A stretch of 64,000 nucleotides of DNA from an uncultured delta proteobacterium (GTDB lineage: Bacteria > Myxococcota_A > UBA9160 > JAFDET01): the NCBI GenBank assembly GCA_947259215.1, contig CAMYLJ010000005.1, positions 1-64,000 on the forward strand, given 5' to 3'. How positions within the stretch are numbered: position 1 is the stretch's first letter; every line of letters begins with the position of its first letter. This document shows positions 37,175 through 45,312 of this stretch, in pieces. The notes under the pieces are model-generated. The model had not been told where the DNA came from, searched no databases, and saw only the letters and a list, made by a program, of their open reading frames with translations. The translations under genes and the position numbers were made by a program.

Positions 37175-37579
37175 TCAGGCTCCCTCGGGCAGGGCGAGCT
37201 TCACCGTGCCTTCCACGTGGTTGCCCCAGGCGTTCTTTCCGATCACCGCCACCTCGACGTCGCCGCCCTCGGCGGCGGTGACGGTGCCGGTCATCTTCAT
37301 GGTGTCGCCCGGCATGTTGGGCGCACCGAGCTTGACCTGGAGCTCCTTCACGATGGCGTCGGGTCCCGCCCAGTCCGTGACGTAGCGCCCGACGTAGCCG
37401 TTGGTGGTGAGGATGTTCATGATCACGTCCGAGAGGCCCTGGGCCTGGGCGGCGCCGCGGTCGTGGTGCACGGGGGTGTAGTCGCGGGAGGCGAGGGCGC
37501 CGCCCACGATCAGCGCCGCCGTGAGCGGCACGTCGAGGGGCGGGAGCTCCTGCCCCACCTGCACGTCGTCGAAGTTCAT
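37175..37579 (-). CDS. MaoC-like hydratase, ChsH1-type (igr-like operon)
   Basis: A 134-residue single-hotdog hydratase. The catalytic Asp/His pair in SRDYTPVHHD (D33, H38) has the five-residue spacing of ChsH1. IMNILTTNGYVGRYVTDW completes the fold. It should partner the MaoC half of the DUF35 fusion encoded two genes upstream. ATG at 37579 overlaps the dehydrogenase stop (ATGA). Confidence 0.86.
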   Translation of the reverse strand: MNFDDVQVGQELPPLDVPLTAALIVGGALASRDYTPVHHDRGAAQAQGLSDVIMNILTTNGYVGRYVTDWAGPDAIVKELQVKLGAPNMPGDTMKMTGTVTAAEGGDVEVAVIGKNAWGNHVEGTVKLALPEGA

Positions 37580-38712
37580 GCGTGCTCCTGGGCGTGGGGT
37601 CCGGTCCGGGCCAGGTCGCGTCCCAGGCGGGCGAGCTGTCGGCTCGCGCCCCCGAGGCTGAGCTCCAGGGCCTTGGACCACAGGAAGTAGCGGGCGATCG
37701 GGTAGTCGACGTCGGAGCCGAGCCCGCCGTGGAGATGGATCGTGGCATTGGCGATGCGCGAGCCCGCCTCGGCGGCCCAGAACTTGGCGACCCGCGCTTC
37801 GCGGGCGGACGGCAGCCCTTCGGCCAGGCGCCAGGCGGCGCGCAAGCTGGTCCAGCGCAGCGCCTGGAGGTCGATGAAGGCGTCGGCCGCGCGGTGCTGC
37901 ACAGCCTGGAACGTGCCGATGGGTACCCCGAACTGCTCCCGCTCGCGCGTGTAGTCCGACGTGATCTCGATGGCGCGCGCCGAGACGCCGGTCTGGAGCG
38001 CGGCCAGCGCCACGAGCGCGCGCTCCTCCAGCCAGGGGCCGAGCTTCGCGCCGTCGGAGGGGGCGAGACGTGCCTCGTCGGCGACGCGCACCCCGGCCAG
38101 GGTGAGGTCGTAGAGCGGCTGTCCGCTGGAGGTGACGTGGGCGGCGAGCTCCACGCCGGACGCGCGCGGGTCCACCAGGAAGCCGGCCACGCCTTCGGGC
38201 GTGGCTGCCAGCACCAGCACCGCGTCGGCGCGGGCCGCCCAGGGCACGACCCGCTTCGCACCGTCGAGCACCCAGGCGTCGCCGTCGCGGCGGGCGCGCG
38301 TGGCCGGCGCGGCCGCGTCGGAGGACTCCGCGTCGACCAACGCGGCGGTCAGGACCGCGTCGCCCGCCGCCACCCGAGGCAGCCAGCGCGCGCGCTGGGC
38401 CTCGCTCCCGAAGCCGGCCAGCGGCAGCGCGCCGAGCACCAGGGTCTCGAGGGCGGGAACTGGCGCCACCTGACGGCCCAGCTCCTCCAGCAGCACGCAG
38501 AGCTCCACGAAGCCGAACCCCATGCCGCCGTGGGCCTCGTCGATGGCGACGCCCAGCAGGTTGGCCTCGGCCAGGGTCTTCCAGAGCGCCTGGTCGAGCC
38601 AGTGCTCCGTGGCCTCGGCGGCCTTCACACGTTCGATGCTGGCCTCGCGCTCCAGGATCTCCCGGGCCAGGTCGCGGATCGCGAGCTGCTCTTCGCCGAA
38701 GCGGAAGTCCAT
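37576..38712 (-). CDS. Acyl-CoA dehydrogenase, ChsE1/FadE28-like subunit
   Basis: A 378-residue ACAD. DEAHGGMGFGFVELCVLLEELGRQ and YTREREQFGVPIGTFQAVQHRAAD are family signatures, and HLHGGLGSDVDYPIARYF is the C-terminal flavin region. It is divergent and short of the usual mid-domain motifs, as expected for the non-catalytic partner in heterotetrameric alpha2beta2 steroid ACADs (ChsE1-ChsE2). Its start abuts the ChsH2-type stop with no gap, and its stop overlaps the next gene. Confidence 0.86.
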   Translation of the reverse strand: MDFRFGEEQLAIRDLAREILEREASIERVKAAEATEHWLDQALWKTLAEANLLGVAIDEAHGGMGFGFVELCVLLEELGRQVAPVPALETLVLGALPLAGFGSEAQRARWLPRVAAGDAVLTAALVDAESSDAAAPATRARRDGDAWVLDGAKRVVPWAARADAVLVLAATPEGVAGFLVDPRASGVELAAHVTSSGQPLYDLTLAGVRVADEARLAPSDGAKLGPWLEERALVALAALQTGVSARAIEITSDYTREREQFGVPIGTFQAVQHRAADAFIDLQALRWTSLRAAWRLAEGLPSAREARVAKFWAAEAGSRIANATIHLHGGLGSDVDYPIARYFLWSKALELSLGGASRQLARLGRDLARTGPHAQEHA

Positions 38713-39690
38713 CTAGGCCGCCGGCCGGAAGAGGGGCAGCTTGAAGCCGTCCTCGTCCTCGTGGATGAAGCCCTCGAGCGCCATGCCGATGTGCACGTCT
38801 TCGGGCGGGCACTCCACCACGTTGGAGACGATGCGCGTGCCCTCTTCCAGGTCCACCAGGGCCGCGACGATCGGGAAGTCGTAGCCCGGGAACTGGGGAT
38901 GGCGGATCACCGTGAAGCTGTGGAGCGTGCCGCGGCCGGAGGCCTCGACCCAGCCCAGGTCCTGGGAGCGGCACGCGCTGCACATGGGCCGGGGCGGGTG
39001 GTGCAGCGTCCCGCACGCGTTGCACTTCTGGATCGGGAACGTGCCCTCGTCCACCCGGTCCCACCACCAGGCGTTGTCGTGGCCCTTGGGCGCGCGGATG
39101 CGGCCGGGCACGGCGGGCTGGCCCGCCGGCGCGTCGGCGGCGGCCTGAGGCTGCTGGGCCGGGATGTACTTCAACACCCGGAAGGTCATCCAGCCCACTT
39201 CCTCGCCGTCCTGGTCGCGGAAGCTGGTGCGGGTGACGATGAAGTAGCCGATGCCGAGGGCCGTGGCCTTCTCCTCGGAGATCGACTCGATCACGATCTC
39301 CGCGCTGACGCTGTCGCCGGGGCGCAGGTAGCGCGTGTAGCCCTGGGCCGTGTTGGTGCCGACCACGCCGGTGTAGCCGTGCTCGCTCAGGATCTTGTGG
39401 AGGCGCTGCTCCTCATTGGTGGGCTCGTCGTAGCCCTTCGCCATCTCGAAGCCGTGCATGGTCCAGGCCTGGAGCATGGTGGGCGGCGCCACGATGCCGC
39501 CGTGCACGCTCTCCTTGGCGGCGGCCGGGTCGAGGTAGGCGGGATTCGTGTCGCCCATGGCGTCGCACCACTGGCGGATCATGGGCTCGTTCACGGCGTC
39601 GCGGCCCTGGTAGGGCGGTCCGATGGGCTTCCCGACGAACTCACGCAGGGTCGCCTCGAGTTGCTGCTTCTTCTCGGGGGAGAGGGGCAT
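38713..39690 (-). CDS. MaoC-DUF35 fusion, ChsH2-type (igr-like operon)
   Basis: A 325-residue protein: MaoC hotdog (WCDAMGDTNPAYLD; PPTMLQAWTMHG) at about 30-185, linker, then a DUF35 domain with zinc ribbon CNACGTLHHPPRPMCSAC. Same architecture as the product of 27531-28490, but the two differ throughout, so the duplication is old. Predicted scaffold for hydratase (with the 37175 product) and aldolase (with the 36000 product). ATG at 39690. Confidence 0.87.
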   Translation of the reverse strand: MPLSPEKKQQLEATLREFVGKPIGPPYQGRDAVNEPMIRQWCDAMGDTNPAYLDPAAAKESVHGGIVAPPTMLQAWTMHGFEMAKGYDEPTNEEQRLHKILSEHGYTGVVGTNTAQGYTRYLRPGDSVSAEIVIESISEEKATALGIGYFIVTRTSFRDQDGEEVGWMTFRVLKYIPAQQPQAAADAPAGQPAVPGRIRAPKGHDNAWWWDRVDEGTFPIQKCNACGTLHHPPRPMCSACRSQDLGWVEASGRGTLHSFTVIRHPQFPGYDFPIVAALVDLEEGTRIVSNVVECPPEDVHIGMALEGFIHEDEDGFKLPLFRPAA

Positions 39691-39707
39691 GGGGGTCTCC
39701 AGCTCGC

Positions 39708-40889
39708 TCAGCGGCGGGCGCGCGGCATGCGCAGGCCGGCGGCCGCGATGATGTCGCGCATCACCTCGTTCACGCCGCCGCCGAAGGTGTTCACCATGGC
39801 GCCGCGGTAGGCGTGCTCCAGCAGCCCGCCGAAGAGCGTGCCCGGCTGGAACTTGCGCACCGTGCCGGCCGCCTCGGTGATCTCGAGCAGCAGGCGGTAG
39901 CACTCGATCAGCATCTCGGTGCCGAGCACCTTCACCGCCGAGGCGTCGGCCATGTCGGGCTGGCCCTGGTCCAGGGACCAGGCCGAGCGCCAGTTCAGCA
40001 CCCGCAGCGCGTCGAGCTTGGAGTAGACGCGCGCCAGGTTCTGCTGCACCCACGGCACGTCGAGCATGCGGCCTCCCTCGGGAGACGGCGTCTTCTCGGC
40101 CCAGCCCCAGACCTCGTCCAGCAGGCGATCGGCTGGACCGGGCATGGCCAGCGTGATGCGCTCCAGGTTGAGCTGGCCCGTGATCAGGCCCCAGCCGCCG
40201 TGGAGCGGGCCGATCAGGTTCTCCGCCGGCACGCGCACGTTCTCGTAGTAGGTGGCATTGGTGCGCTCGCCGCCGATGGTGCGGATCGGCGTACAGGAGA
40301 AGCCGGGTGTGTCCGTCGGCACCAGGATGATGGAGATGCCCTTGTGCTTGGGCGCGTCCGGGTCGGTGCGCGCCGCCAGCCAGATGTACTCCGCGTCCTG
40401 GGCGTGGGTGGTGTAGATCTTCTGGCCGTTGATGACCCACTCGTCGCCGTCGCGCTCGGCGCGGGTCTGGAGCGAGGCCAGGTCGGTGCCGGCGCTGGGC
40501 TCCGTGTAGCCGATCCCGACCAGCAGCTCGCCGTCCCTGATCCTGGGCAGGAGCTCCGCCTTCTGGGCTTCGCTCCCGTGCCGCATCAGCATCGGGCCGA
40601 CGGTGTTGACGGTGATCACCGGCAGCGGCGCGCGGGCCCGGTAGGTCTCGTCCCAGAAGATGAACTGCTCGAGGTGGCTGCGGCCCTGGCCGCCCCACTC
40701 GGTGGGCCAGCCGATCACCAGCCAGCCGTCCTTTCCCATCCGGCCCATGGCCTCGCGGAAGGCCGGGCCCCCCAGCTCGTCCCACTGTTCGTCCAGCCGC
40801 TGGCGCAGGTCGGGCGTGAACAGGCCCCGGTAGTACTCCCGGATCTCCTGGCGCAGGGCCTGCTGCTGGGGCGTGAACTCGATCCGCAT
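39708..40889 (-). CDS. Acyl-CoA dehydrogenase, ChsE2/FadE29-like subunit
   Basis: A 393-residue ACAD that opens the operon. Family motifs: VGIGYTEPSAGTDLASLQTRAERDGDEWVINGQKIYTT, GGERTNATYYENVRVPAENLIG and the C-terminal FGGGVNEVMRDIIA. It resembles FadE29 (ChsE2), the FAD- and substrate-binding partner of ChsE1. Predicted to desaturate a C22/C20 steroid acyl-CoA. ATG at 40889 lacks a strong ribosome site, and a KstR-type palindrome ends 12 bp upstream of it, suggesting a very short leader. Confidence 0.9.
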   Translation of the reverse strand: MRIEFTPQQQALRQEIREYYRGLFTPDLRQRLDEQWDELGGPAFREAMGRMGKDGWLVIGWPTEWGGQGRSHLEQFIFWDETYRARAPLPVITVNTVGPMLMRHGSEAQKAELLPRIRDGELLVGIGYTEPSAGTDLASLQTRAERDGDEWVINGQKIYTTHAQDAEYIWLAARTDPDAPKHKGISIILVPTDTPGFSCTPIRTIGGERTNATYYENVRVPAENLIGPLHGGWGLITGQLNLERITLAMPGPADRLLDEVWGWAEKTPSPEGGRMLDVPWVQQNLARVYSKLDALRVLNWRSAWSLDQGQPDMADASAVKVLGTEMLIECYRLLLEITEAAGTVRKFQPGTLFGGLLEHAYRGAMVNTFGGGVNEVMRDIIAAAGLRMPRARR

Positions 40890-40901
40890 GGGGGCCGGAA
40901 G

Positions 40902-40915
40902 TGAAACACGTTCTA
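40902..40915. promoter_or_regulatory. KstR-type operator upstream of the igr-like operon
   Basis: TGAAACACGTTCTA fits TnnAACnnGTTnnA at all eight fixed positions, 12 bp before the first gene of the operon. TnnAACnnGTTnnA is the operator of KstR, the TetR-family repressor of cholesterol catabolism in Actinobacteria. The second perfect copy is at 57696. The binding protein in this genome is unknown. Confidence 0.6.
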
Positions 40916-40959
40916 CTTCGGCTCGCAAGCCCGGCAAGCCCGATCCCCTGGGGGAATAG

Positions 40960-42981
40960 TCAGCGGCGGCGGGCTCGTGCGAGCAAGGGCAGCAGCAGGG
41001 CGAGCTCGAAGCCCAGGCCGCAGGCCGGCTCCTCGCTGGCTCCGGTGGGATCGGCGCAGTCGGGGTCCGTCGGGTAGTCGGCGAGCTCGTCGCCGTCGTT
41101 GTCCTCGCCGTCGTTGCAGGCGAAGCACGCCTCGGGTCGCTCCGCGGGGGCGAAGCAGTCCTCGCCGCCGCTCATCTCTGCGAGCGAGAGGCGCGCGAAG
41201 CTCACGTGCTCCACGTCCACGCTTCCGCCCTCGCGGCGCGAGCGCTCGAAGAGCACGCCGAGCGAGTGATCGTCGAGGACCGCGAGCGAGCTGTAGGCGA
41301 ACTTCCCCGGGTGCACGAGGGCTCCGGGCAGCGTCCAGTGCTCGCCCTCGTCGAGGCTGGTGTGGACCCGGCCGGCGGCGCGGTAGTTGCTGCTGTCTGG
41401 CGTCGAGTGCAGGATCCGGCTGCGGGCGAAGCCGTCCAGAGGATCCGTGAAGCGCAGCAGGCTCGTCATCACGCCGTCCAGCGGCTGCTTCAGCTGCGGG
41501 TGCAGCTGCGACGGCGTCCAGGTCGCGCCCCCGTCGAAGCTGTAGGAGAAGCTTCGGAGGCCGGGCGTGCGGATGCTCGCCAGCAGCGCGCCGTCAACGA
41601 GCTCCACCATCTGGTTCTCGTTGCCGGGCTGGGTGATCCCGCCCGTGCTCCAGCGGTCGCCGCCGTCGTCGCTCCAGGCAGCGTAGCTCCCGCCGCTGCC
41701 GCGCATGGGCATGACGATGCGGCCCTCGTACGGGGACCGGCGCAGCTGGATTCCGGTTCCCGGGGCGGGGCCTCCGCCGACGGCGGCGCTCACCTGAGAC
41801 GTGATCTCCACGGGGCTGCTCCAGCTCTGACCGTCGTCGTCGCTGGTCATCAGCAGTACCTGGCGCGGCCCGGGCGCGCGCGGGATGACGTTGAACATCA
41901 GCAGGATGCGGCCGTCGCGGGCGCCGCCCGAGACCTGCACCGCGAGCGGATCGTTCAGCGAGTCGTCGCCCTCGTCGTGGAGCAGCACGATCGGTCCCCA
42001 GCTGGCGCCGCGATCCGTGCTCCGGCGCATCACGATGTCGTTCCGCGCCTGGTCGACGAATACGCTGCCCCGATCCTCGACGAACGCGAGCAGCGTCCCC
42101 GCGCGCGTCGCCAGCAGCGAGGGGATCCGATAGGACTGCGCGAGCGGGTCCGTGCGACTGAAGACGTCCACGAAGGGCAGGTAGACGGGCGCCGGCGCCG
42201 GCGGGTACTTGCGCAGCAGGTACTCCTCCAGCTGGTTGCGCTCCTGGGTGGGCAGGGGCTCCGCGTAGACCAGCAGCTCCGCCACCTCGCCGTTCAGGCG
42301 CAGGGCGCGACCGCGGGTCGCCCCCAGCACCAGGCCCGAGACGGGGTCGCTGGCGGCCGGACCCGCGCTCAGCGGGAGCCCGTTGCGGAAGTGGGCGGTG
42401 CTGTCGTCGGCCACGACCACGCTGTGGACCTCGAACACGTCGAGGTCGGGCGGGGGGCCCACGACCGTCAGCCGGTCCGGATGCAGCAGCCAGGCGATGG
42501 TGCCGCTGATCGGGGGAATGAAGACGCCGGTGGCGATCCCGCTCCAGACGCCGGTCTGGGCGTCGAGCAGGAAGCCGCCGTCCGCCGCGCGCAGGCGGGT
42601 CACGAAGAAGAGGGTGCGTTGGCCGATCGCCGCGGTGTCGGCCGCCGTCTCGAGGAGGTCGCCTCCGTCGAAGGACAACGCCGGCCTTCCGCCCGCGGCC
42701 TCGGCTCGGAAGCGGGGCAGCTCGTCTTCGTTCGCCGCGCTCGAGAGGTGGTGGTCGCGTCCACTGCGGTCCTGCCAGAACAAGATCGGGCTGCCGTCCT
42801 CCAGCGGCTCCGGACCCTCGACTCCCGTTCCCGCGTCGTACCAGGCGTGAAGGGAGGGCCAAGCCGGGTCGGGTTGGCCCTCCGAGTCGAGCACGCCCCC
42901 GGCATGGGCGGCGGAAGCGCCGAGCGTGAGGCCGAGCAGCAGGAGCCACAGCAGAACGGAACGTCGGGAGCGGGTCGGCAC
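40960..42981 (-). CDS. Secreted sialidase (BNR repeats) with LamG-like domain and C-terminal sorting tail
   Basis: A 673-residue exo-alpha-sialidase-like protein. Signal peptide about 1-27 (GASAAHAGG), concanavalin/LamG-like domain about 30-235 (LHAWYDAGTGVEGPEPLEDG...), then the six-bladed propeller. The RIP motif SYRIPSLL has Arg at about 285, and five Asp boxes are visible (STDRGASWG, SDDDGQSWS, SDDGGDRWS, SFDGGATWT, SLDEGEHWT). The tail has DNDGDELADYPTDPDC calcium-type repeats, then CGLGFELALLLPLLARARRR: hydrophobic helix plus Arg cluster, like MYXO-CTERM-type sorting signals. GTG at 42981 with AGAGGAAG upstream. Confidence 0.87.
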   Translation of the reverse strand: MPTRSRRSVLLWLLLLGLTLGASAAHAGGVLDSEGQPDPAWPSLHAWYDAGTGVEGPEPLEDGSPILFWQDRSGRDHHLSSAANEDELPRFRAEAAGGRPALSFDGGDLLETAADTAAIGQRTLFFVTRLRAADGGFLLDAQTGVWSGIATGVFIPPISGTIAWLLHPDRLTVVGPPPDLDVFEVHSVVVADDSTAHFRNGLPLSAGPAASDPVSGLVLGATRGRALRLNGEVAELLVYAEPLPTQERNQLEEYLLRKYPPAPAPVYLPFVDVFSRTDPLAQSYRIPSLLATRAGTLLAFVEDRGSVFVDQARNDIVMRRSTDRGASWGPIVLLHDEGDDSLNDPLAVQVSGGARDGRILLMFNVIPRAPGPRQVLLMTSDDDGQSWSSPVEITSQVSAAVGGGPAPGTGIQLRRSPYEGRIVMPMRGSGGSYAAWSDDGGDRWSTGGITQPGNENQMVELVDGALLASIRTPGLRSFSYSFDGGATWTPSQLHPQLKQPLDGVMTSLLRFTDPLDGFARSRILHSTPDSSNYRAAGRVHTSLDEGEHWTLPGALVHPGKFAYSSLAVLDDHSLGVLFERSRREGGSVDVEHVSFARLSLAEMSGGEDCFAPAERPEACFACNDGEDNDGDELADYPTDPDCADPTGASEEPACGLGFELALLLPLLARARRR

Positions 42982-43004
42982 GGGGGGCTTCCTCTCGGCG
43001 CGCC

Positions 43005-44180
43005 CTAGCTCGGCAGGCCGCGGCCCATCAGGTCCACGAAGTTGTCGAAGTAGAAGCGCTGCTTCTGCGTCTCGGTCAGCCCCTGCATGCTGGTCTCGAA
43101 GCGCCGGATCGGGTTGCGCCCGCCCTCGACGTGCGGGTAGTCCGACGAGAAGAGGCAGATCTCGTCGCCGCTCTGCTGGATGATCCAGCCCACGTCCTCG
43201 GCGGGGTAGGGCGTCACGCGCACCTGGCGCCGCACGAACTCGCTCGGCCGCAGCGACAGCTTCTGGAGCCGCTCCTCGTTCTTGCGGAAGGCCTCGAAGG
43301 CGGAGTCCAGCAGACGCATCCAGCTCGGCACCCAGGAGGCGCCCTGCTCGATCACCCCGATCCGCAGCTCCGGGAAGCGGTCGAGCACGCCGTCCAGGAT
43401 CAGGGTGGCCAGGGTCTGCATGGGCGAGGTGGGGATCGCCATGTAGTCGACCGAGCGGAAGTTCTCCTCGCCGCCGTGGAAGTCCGGGATGGGCGGCCCG
43501 CCGTTCTCGAAGTAGTCCGGGTCGAGCAGCTGGTTGTCGGCGGCGCGGATGCCGCCGCCCACGTGGAACACGATGGGGACGCCCGCCTCGACGGCCAGTG
43601 CCCACAGCGGATCGAGGCCCAGGTGGCTCGGCGCGTGTCCGCGCGGGCAGCCCGACGGCACCAGCAGCGCCTTGCAGCCGAGCGCCAGGTTCTCCTCCGC
43701 CATGGCGCGCGCGCGGGCGAAGTCGCGCAGGGGCACGTAGCCCGTGGCCAGGAGCCGCGGGTCCACGGAGCAGAAGGCGGCCAGGGCGCGATTGTGGGCG
43801 CGCGCGAAGCCGTAGGCGTAGTCCACGTCGTCGCCGCGCTCGGCCACCAGCAGCTTCTGGTTCAGGAACGTGTTGAAGACGAGCTGGCTCCGGAAGCCCA
43901 GCAGATCGAGCGCCTGAGGCCGGTCCTCCGCCAGGAAGGAGCCCGTCGCGGCCCAGTTCTTGCGCTGCATCAGCTGGGCCTCGTCCTCGGCGCGGTAGGC
44001 CGGGTCGGCATGACGCCGCCGGAAGGTGTCGAGCAGCTTCTCCTCGCCGGGCTTCACGCTGGCCAGGAAGAGGGGCGGCAGCCGGTCGCGGATCGCCGGG
44101 TCGGCGTGCTCGTGCAGCCAGTCCGGCGTCTCCATCACGTGGGCGTCGGCGTCGTGGATCGCACGGTGGGCGTAGGGCAA
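43005..44180 (-). CDS. Amidohydrolase-2 family protein
   Basis: A 391-residue TIM-barrel metal-dependent hydrolase or decarboxylase of the ACMSD-like group. IHDADAHVMETPDWL carries the metal-binding DADAH motif, FHVGG the second metal region, and CLFSSDYPHVEGG the distal Asp. Such proteins decarboxylate or hydrolyse aromatic and cyclic acids; the substrate is unknown. TTG at 44180 is chosen because GGGAGG sits 8 nt upstream; no ATG or GTG lies near. Divergent from the lipoprotein hydrolase gene 39 bp away. Confidence 0.86.
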   Translation of the reverse strand: MPYAHRAIHDADAHVMETPDWLHEHADPAIRDRLPPLFLASVKPGEEKLLDTFRRRHADPAYRAEDEAQLMQRKNWAATGSFLAEDRPQALDLLGFRSQLVFNTFLNQKLLVAERGDDVDYAYGFARAHNRALAAFCSVDPRLLATGYVPLRDFARARAMAEENLALGCKALLVPSGCPRGHAPSHLGLDPLWALAVEAGVPIVFHVGGGIRAADNQLLDPDYFENGGPPIPDFHGGEENFRSVDYMAIPTSPMQTLATLILDGVLDRFPELRIGVIEQGASWVPSWMRLLDSAFEAFRKNEERLQKLSLRPSEFVRRQVRVTPYPAEDVGWIIQQSGDEICLFSSDYPHVEGGRNPIRRFETSMQGLTETQKQRFYFDNFVDLMGRGLPS

Positions 44181-44201
44181 TGGGGGGACCTCCCTCGGCA
44201 G

Positions 44202-44207
44202 TCTACT
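44202..44207 (+). promoter_or_regulatory. -10-like element before the lipoprotein hydrolase gene
   Basis: TCTACT ends 12 nt upstream of the GTG at 44220, with no Shine-Dalgarno between. A short-leader or leaderless transcript is possible. Confidence 0.28.
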
Positions 44208-44219
44208 ACCCTTCTCGCC

Positions 44220-45155
44220 GTGCGGTCCCTGGTCCTCCTGCTCGTGTTCTGCCTGGCGGCCTGCGGGGCTCCCGGCGGGGCGGAGCCGGAGATCCCGAGC
44301 CGGCCCCGGGCCGTGCGCGCGACTTCCTTCGAGCAGCGGGACGTCGAGGTGGACGGGCTCCGGCTCCGCTACATCGACGTCGGGCCCGAACGCCGGGATC
44401 GCGGGACCCTGGTCCTGATCCCGGGCCATACGTCGCGGATCGAGGAGTACGACGGCCTCGTCCCGGCCCTGTCGCGCTCGCATCGGGTGCTGGTGCTGGA
44501 CTTTCCCGGGAGCGGCTACTCGGACAAGCCCCGGCGCGAGTACGGCCTGCGCCTCTACGAGGACACGCTGGTCGGCTTCCTCGACGCGCTCGGTGTGGAG
44601 CGCGCGCACCTGGCCGGCGGGAGTCTCGGAGGGAACCTGGTGCTGCGCCTCGGCCATCGCTACCCGGAGCGCTTCGAGCGCCTGGCGCCCTGGGCGCCGG
44701 GCAGCGCCTGGGAGGCGCGGCCGCTTCTGGCGCGGGCGATGCGCGCCGTCACCAGTCGCGCGGGCTTCGAGGCCATCGTACGCGTGCAGTCGCGCTTCTG
44801 GTACCGGGACGACTTCCCGGGCCGCGACGCCGCGCTGGATGAGACCTTCCGCTACTACGGCGAGGTGATGGAGCCCGGCTTCGTGGACATGTACTTCGGG
44901 ATGGCCGCGGATCAGCTGGAGCGGAGCCTGTTTCCGCTGGCGCCGGAGATCCGCCAGCCGGTCTGGCTCGGCTGGGGCGACCGCGACCACGGCGCCGACA
45001 TGGGCGTCGGCGTCGCCGAGCTGCACGGCCTCCTCCCCCGCTCGGAGCTGCGCATCTTCCCCAACGCCGGCCACGCCCTCGCGACCGAGATCCCGGATCT
45101 CCTGGCCGAAGCCCTGGTGGACTTCCTCACCCGCCCCGCAAGTCAGCTCCCCTAG
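44220..45155 (+). CDS. Alpha/beta-hydrolase lipoprotein
   Basis: A 311-residue envelope hydrolase. Lipobox LAAC at about residues 12-15. Fold motifs: LVLIPGHTSRIEEYDGLVPAL (oxyanion), LAGGSLGGNLVL with the nucleophile Ser, WLGWGDRDHGAD with the acid Asp, and FPNAGHALATE with the catalytic His. It cleaves esters or C-C bonds; the MhpC-like C-C hydrolases share this pattern, so a ring-cleavage role cannot be excluded, but the lipid anchor is unusual for that. GTG start at 44220. Confidence 0.86.
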   Translation: MRSLVLLLVFCLAACGAPGGAEPEIPSRPRAVRATSFEQRDVEVDGLRLRYIDVGPERRDRGTLVLIPGHTSRIEEYDGLVPALSRSHRVLVLDFPGSGYSDKPRREYGLRLYEDTLVGFLDALGVERAHLAGGSLGGNLVLRLGHRYPERFERLAPWAPGSAWEARPLLARAMRAVTSRAGFEAIVRVQSRFWYRDDFPGRDAALDETFRYYGEVMEPGFVDMYFGMAADQLERSLFPLAPEIRQPVWLGWGDRDHGADMGVGVAELHGLLPRSELRIFPNAGHALATEIPDLLAEALVDFLTRPASQLP

Positions 45156-45165
45156 CCGGCAACCC

Positions 45166-45196
45166 GGGGACGCAAGCCCGGGCACGTTCCTCGAAA
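45166..45196. repeat. Decayed GGGGACG-family element
   Basis: GGGGACGCAAGCCCGGGC followed by ACGTTCCTCGAAA, fragments of the arms seen in copy B, in the gap after the lipoprotein hydrolase stop. No full hairpin. Confidence 0.4.
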
Positions 45197-45312
45197 TGGG
45201 CCTCGAGGGACAGTCCTTGGGCTGGCCCCCGCGCAACCTCCGGCCCGCGGCCGGGTTGGACCCTGCAAGGCCCGGGGGAGCGAACGGGCCGCAGGGGAAC
45301 CGGGAGGTCGCG

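Noticed and set aside
40960-43605. An 881-codon frame for the sialidase
   Set aside because: The signal peptide begins at GTG 42981; upstream it overlaps the amidohydrolase on the same strand.
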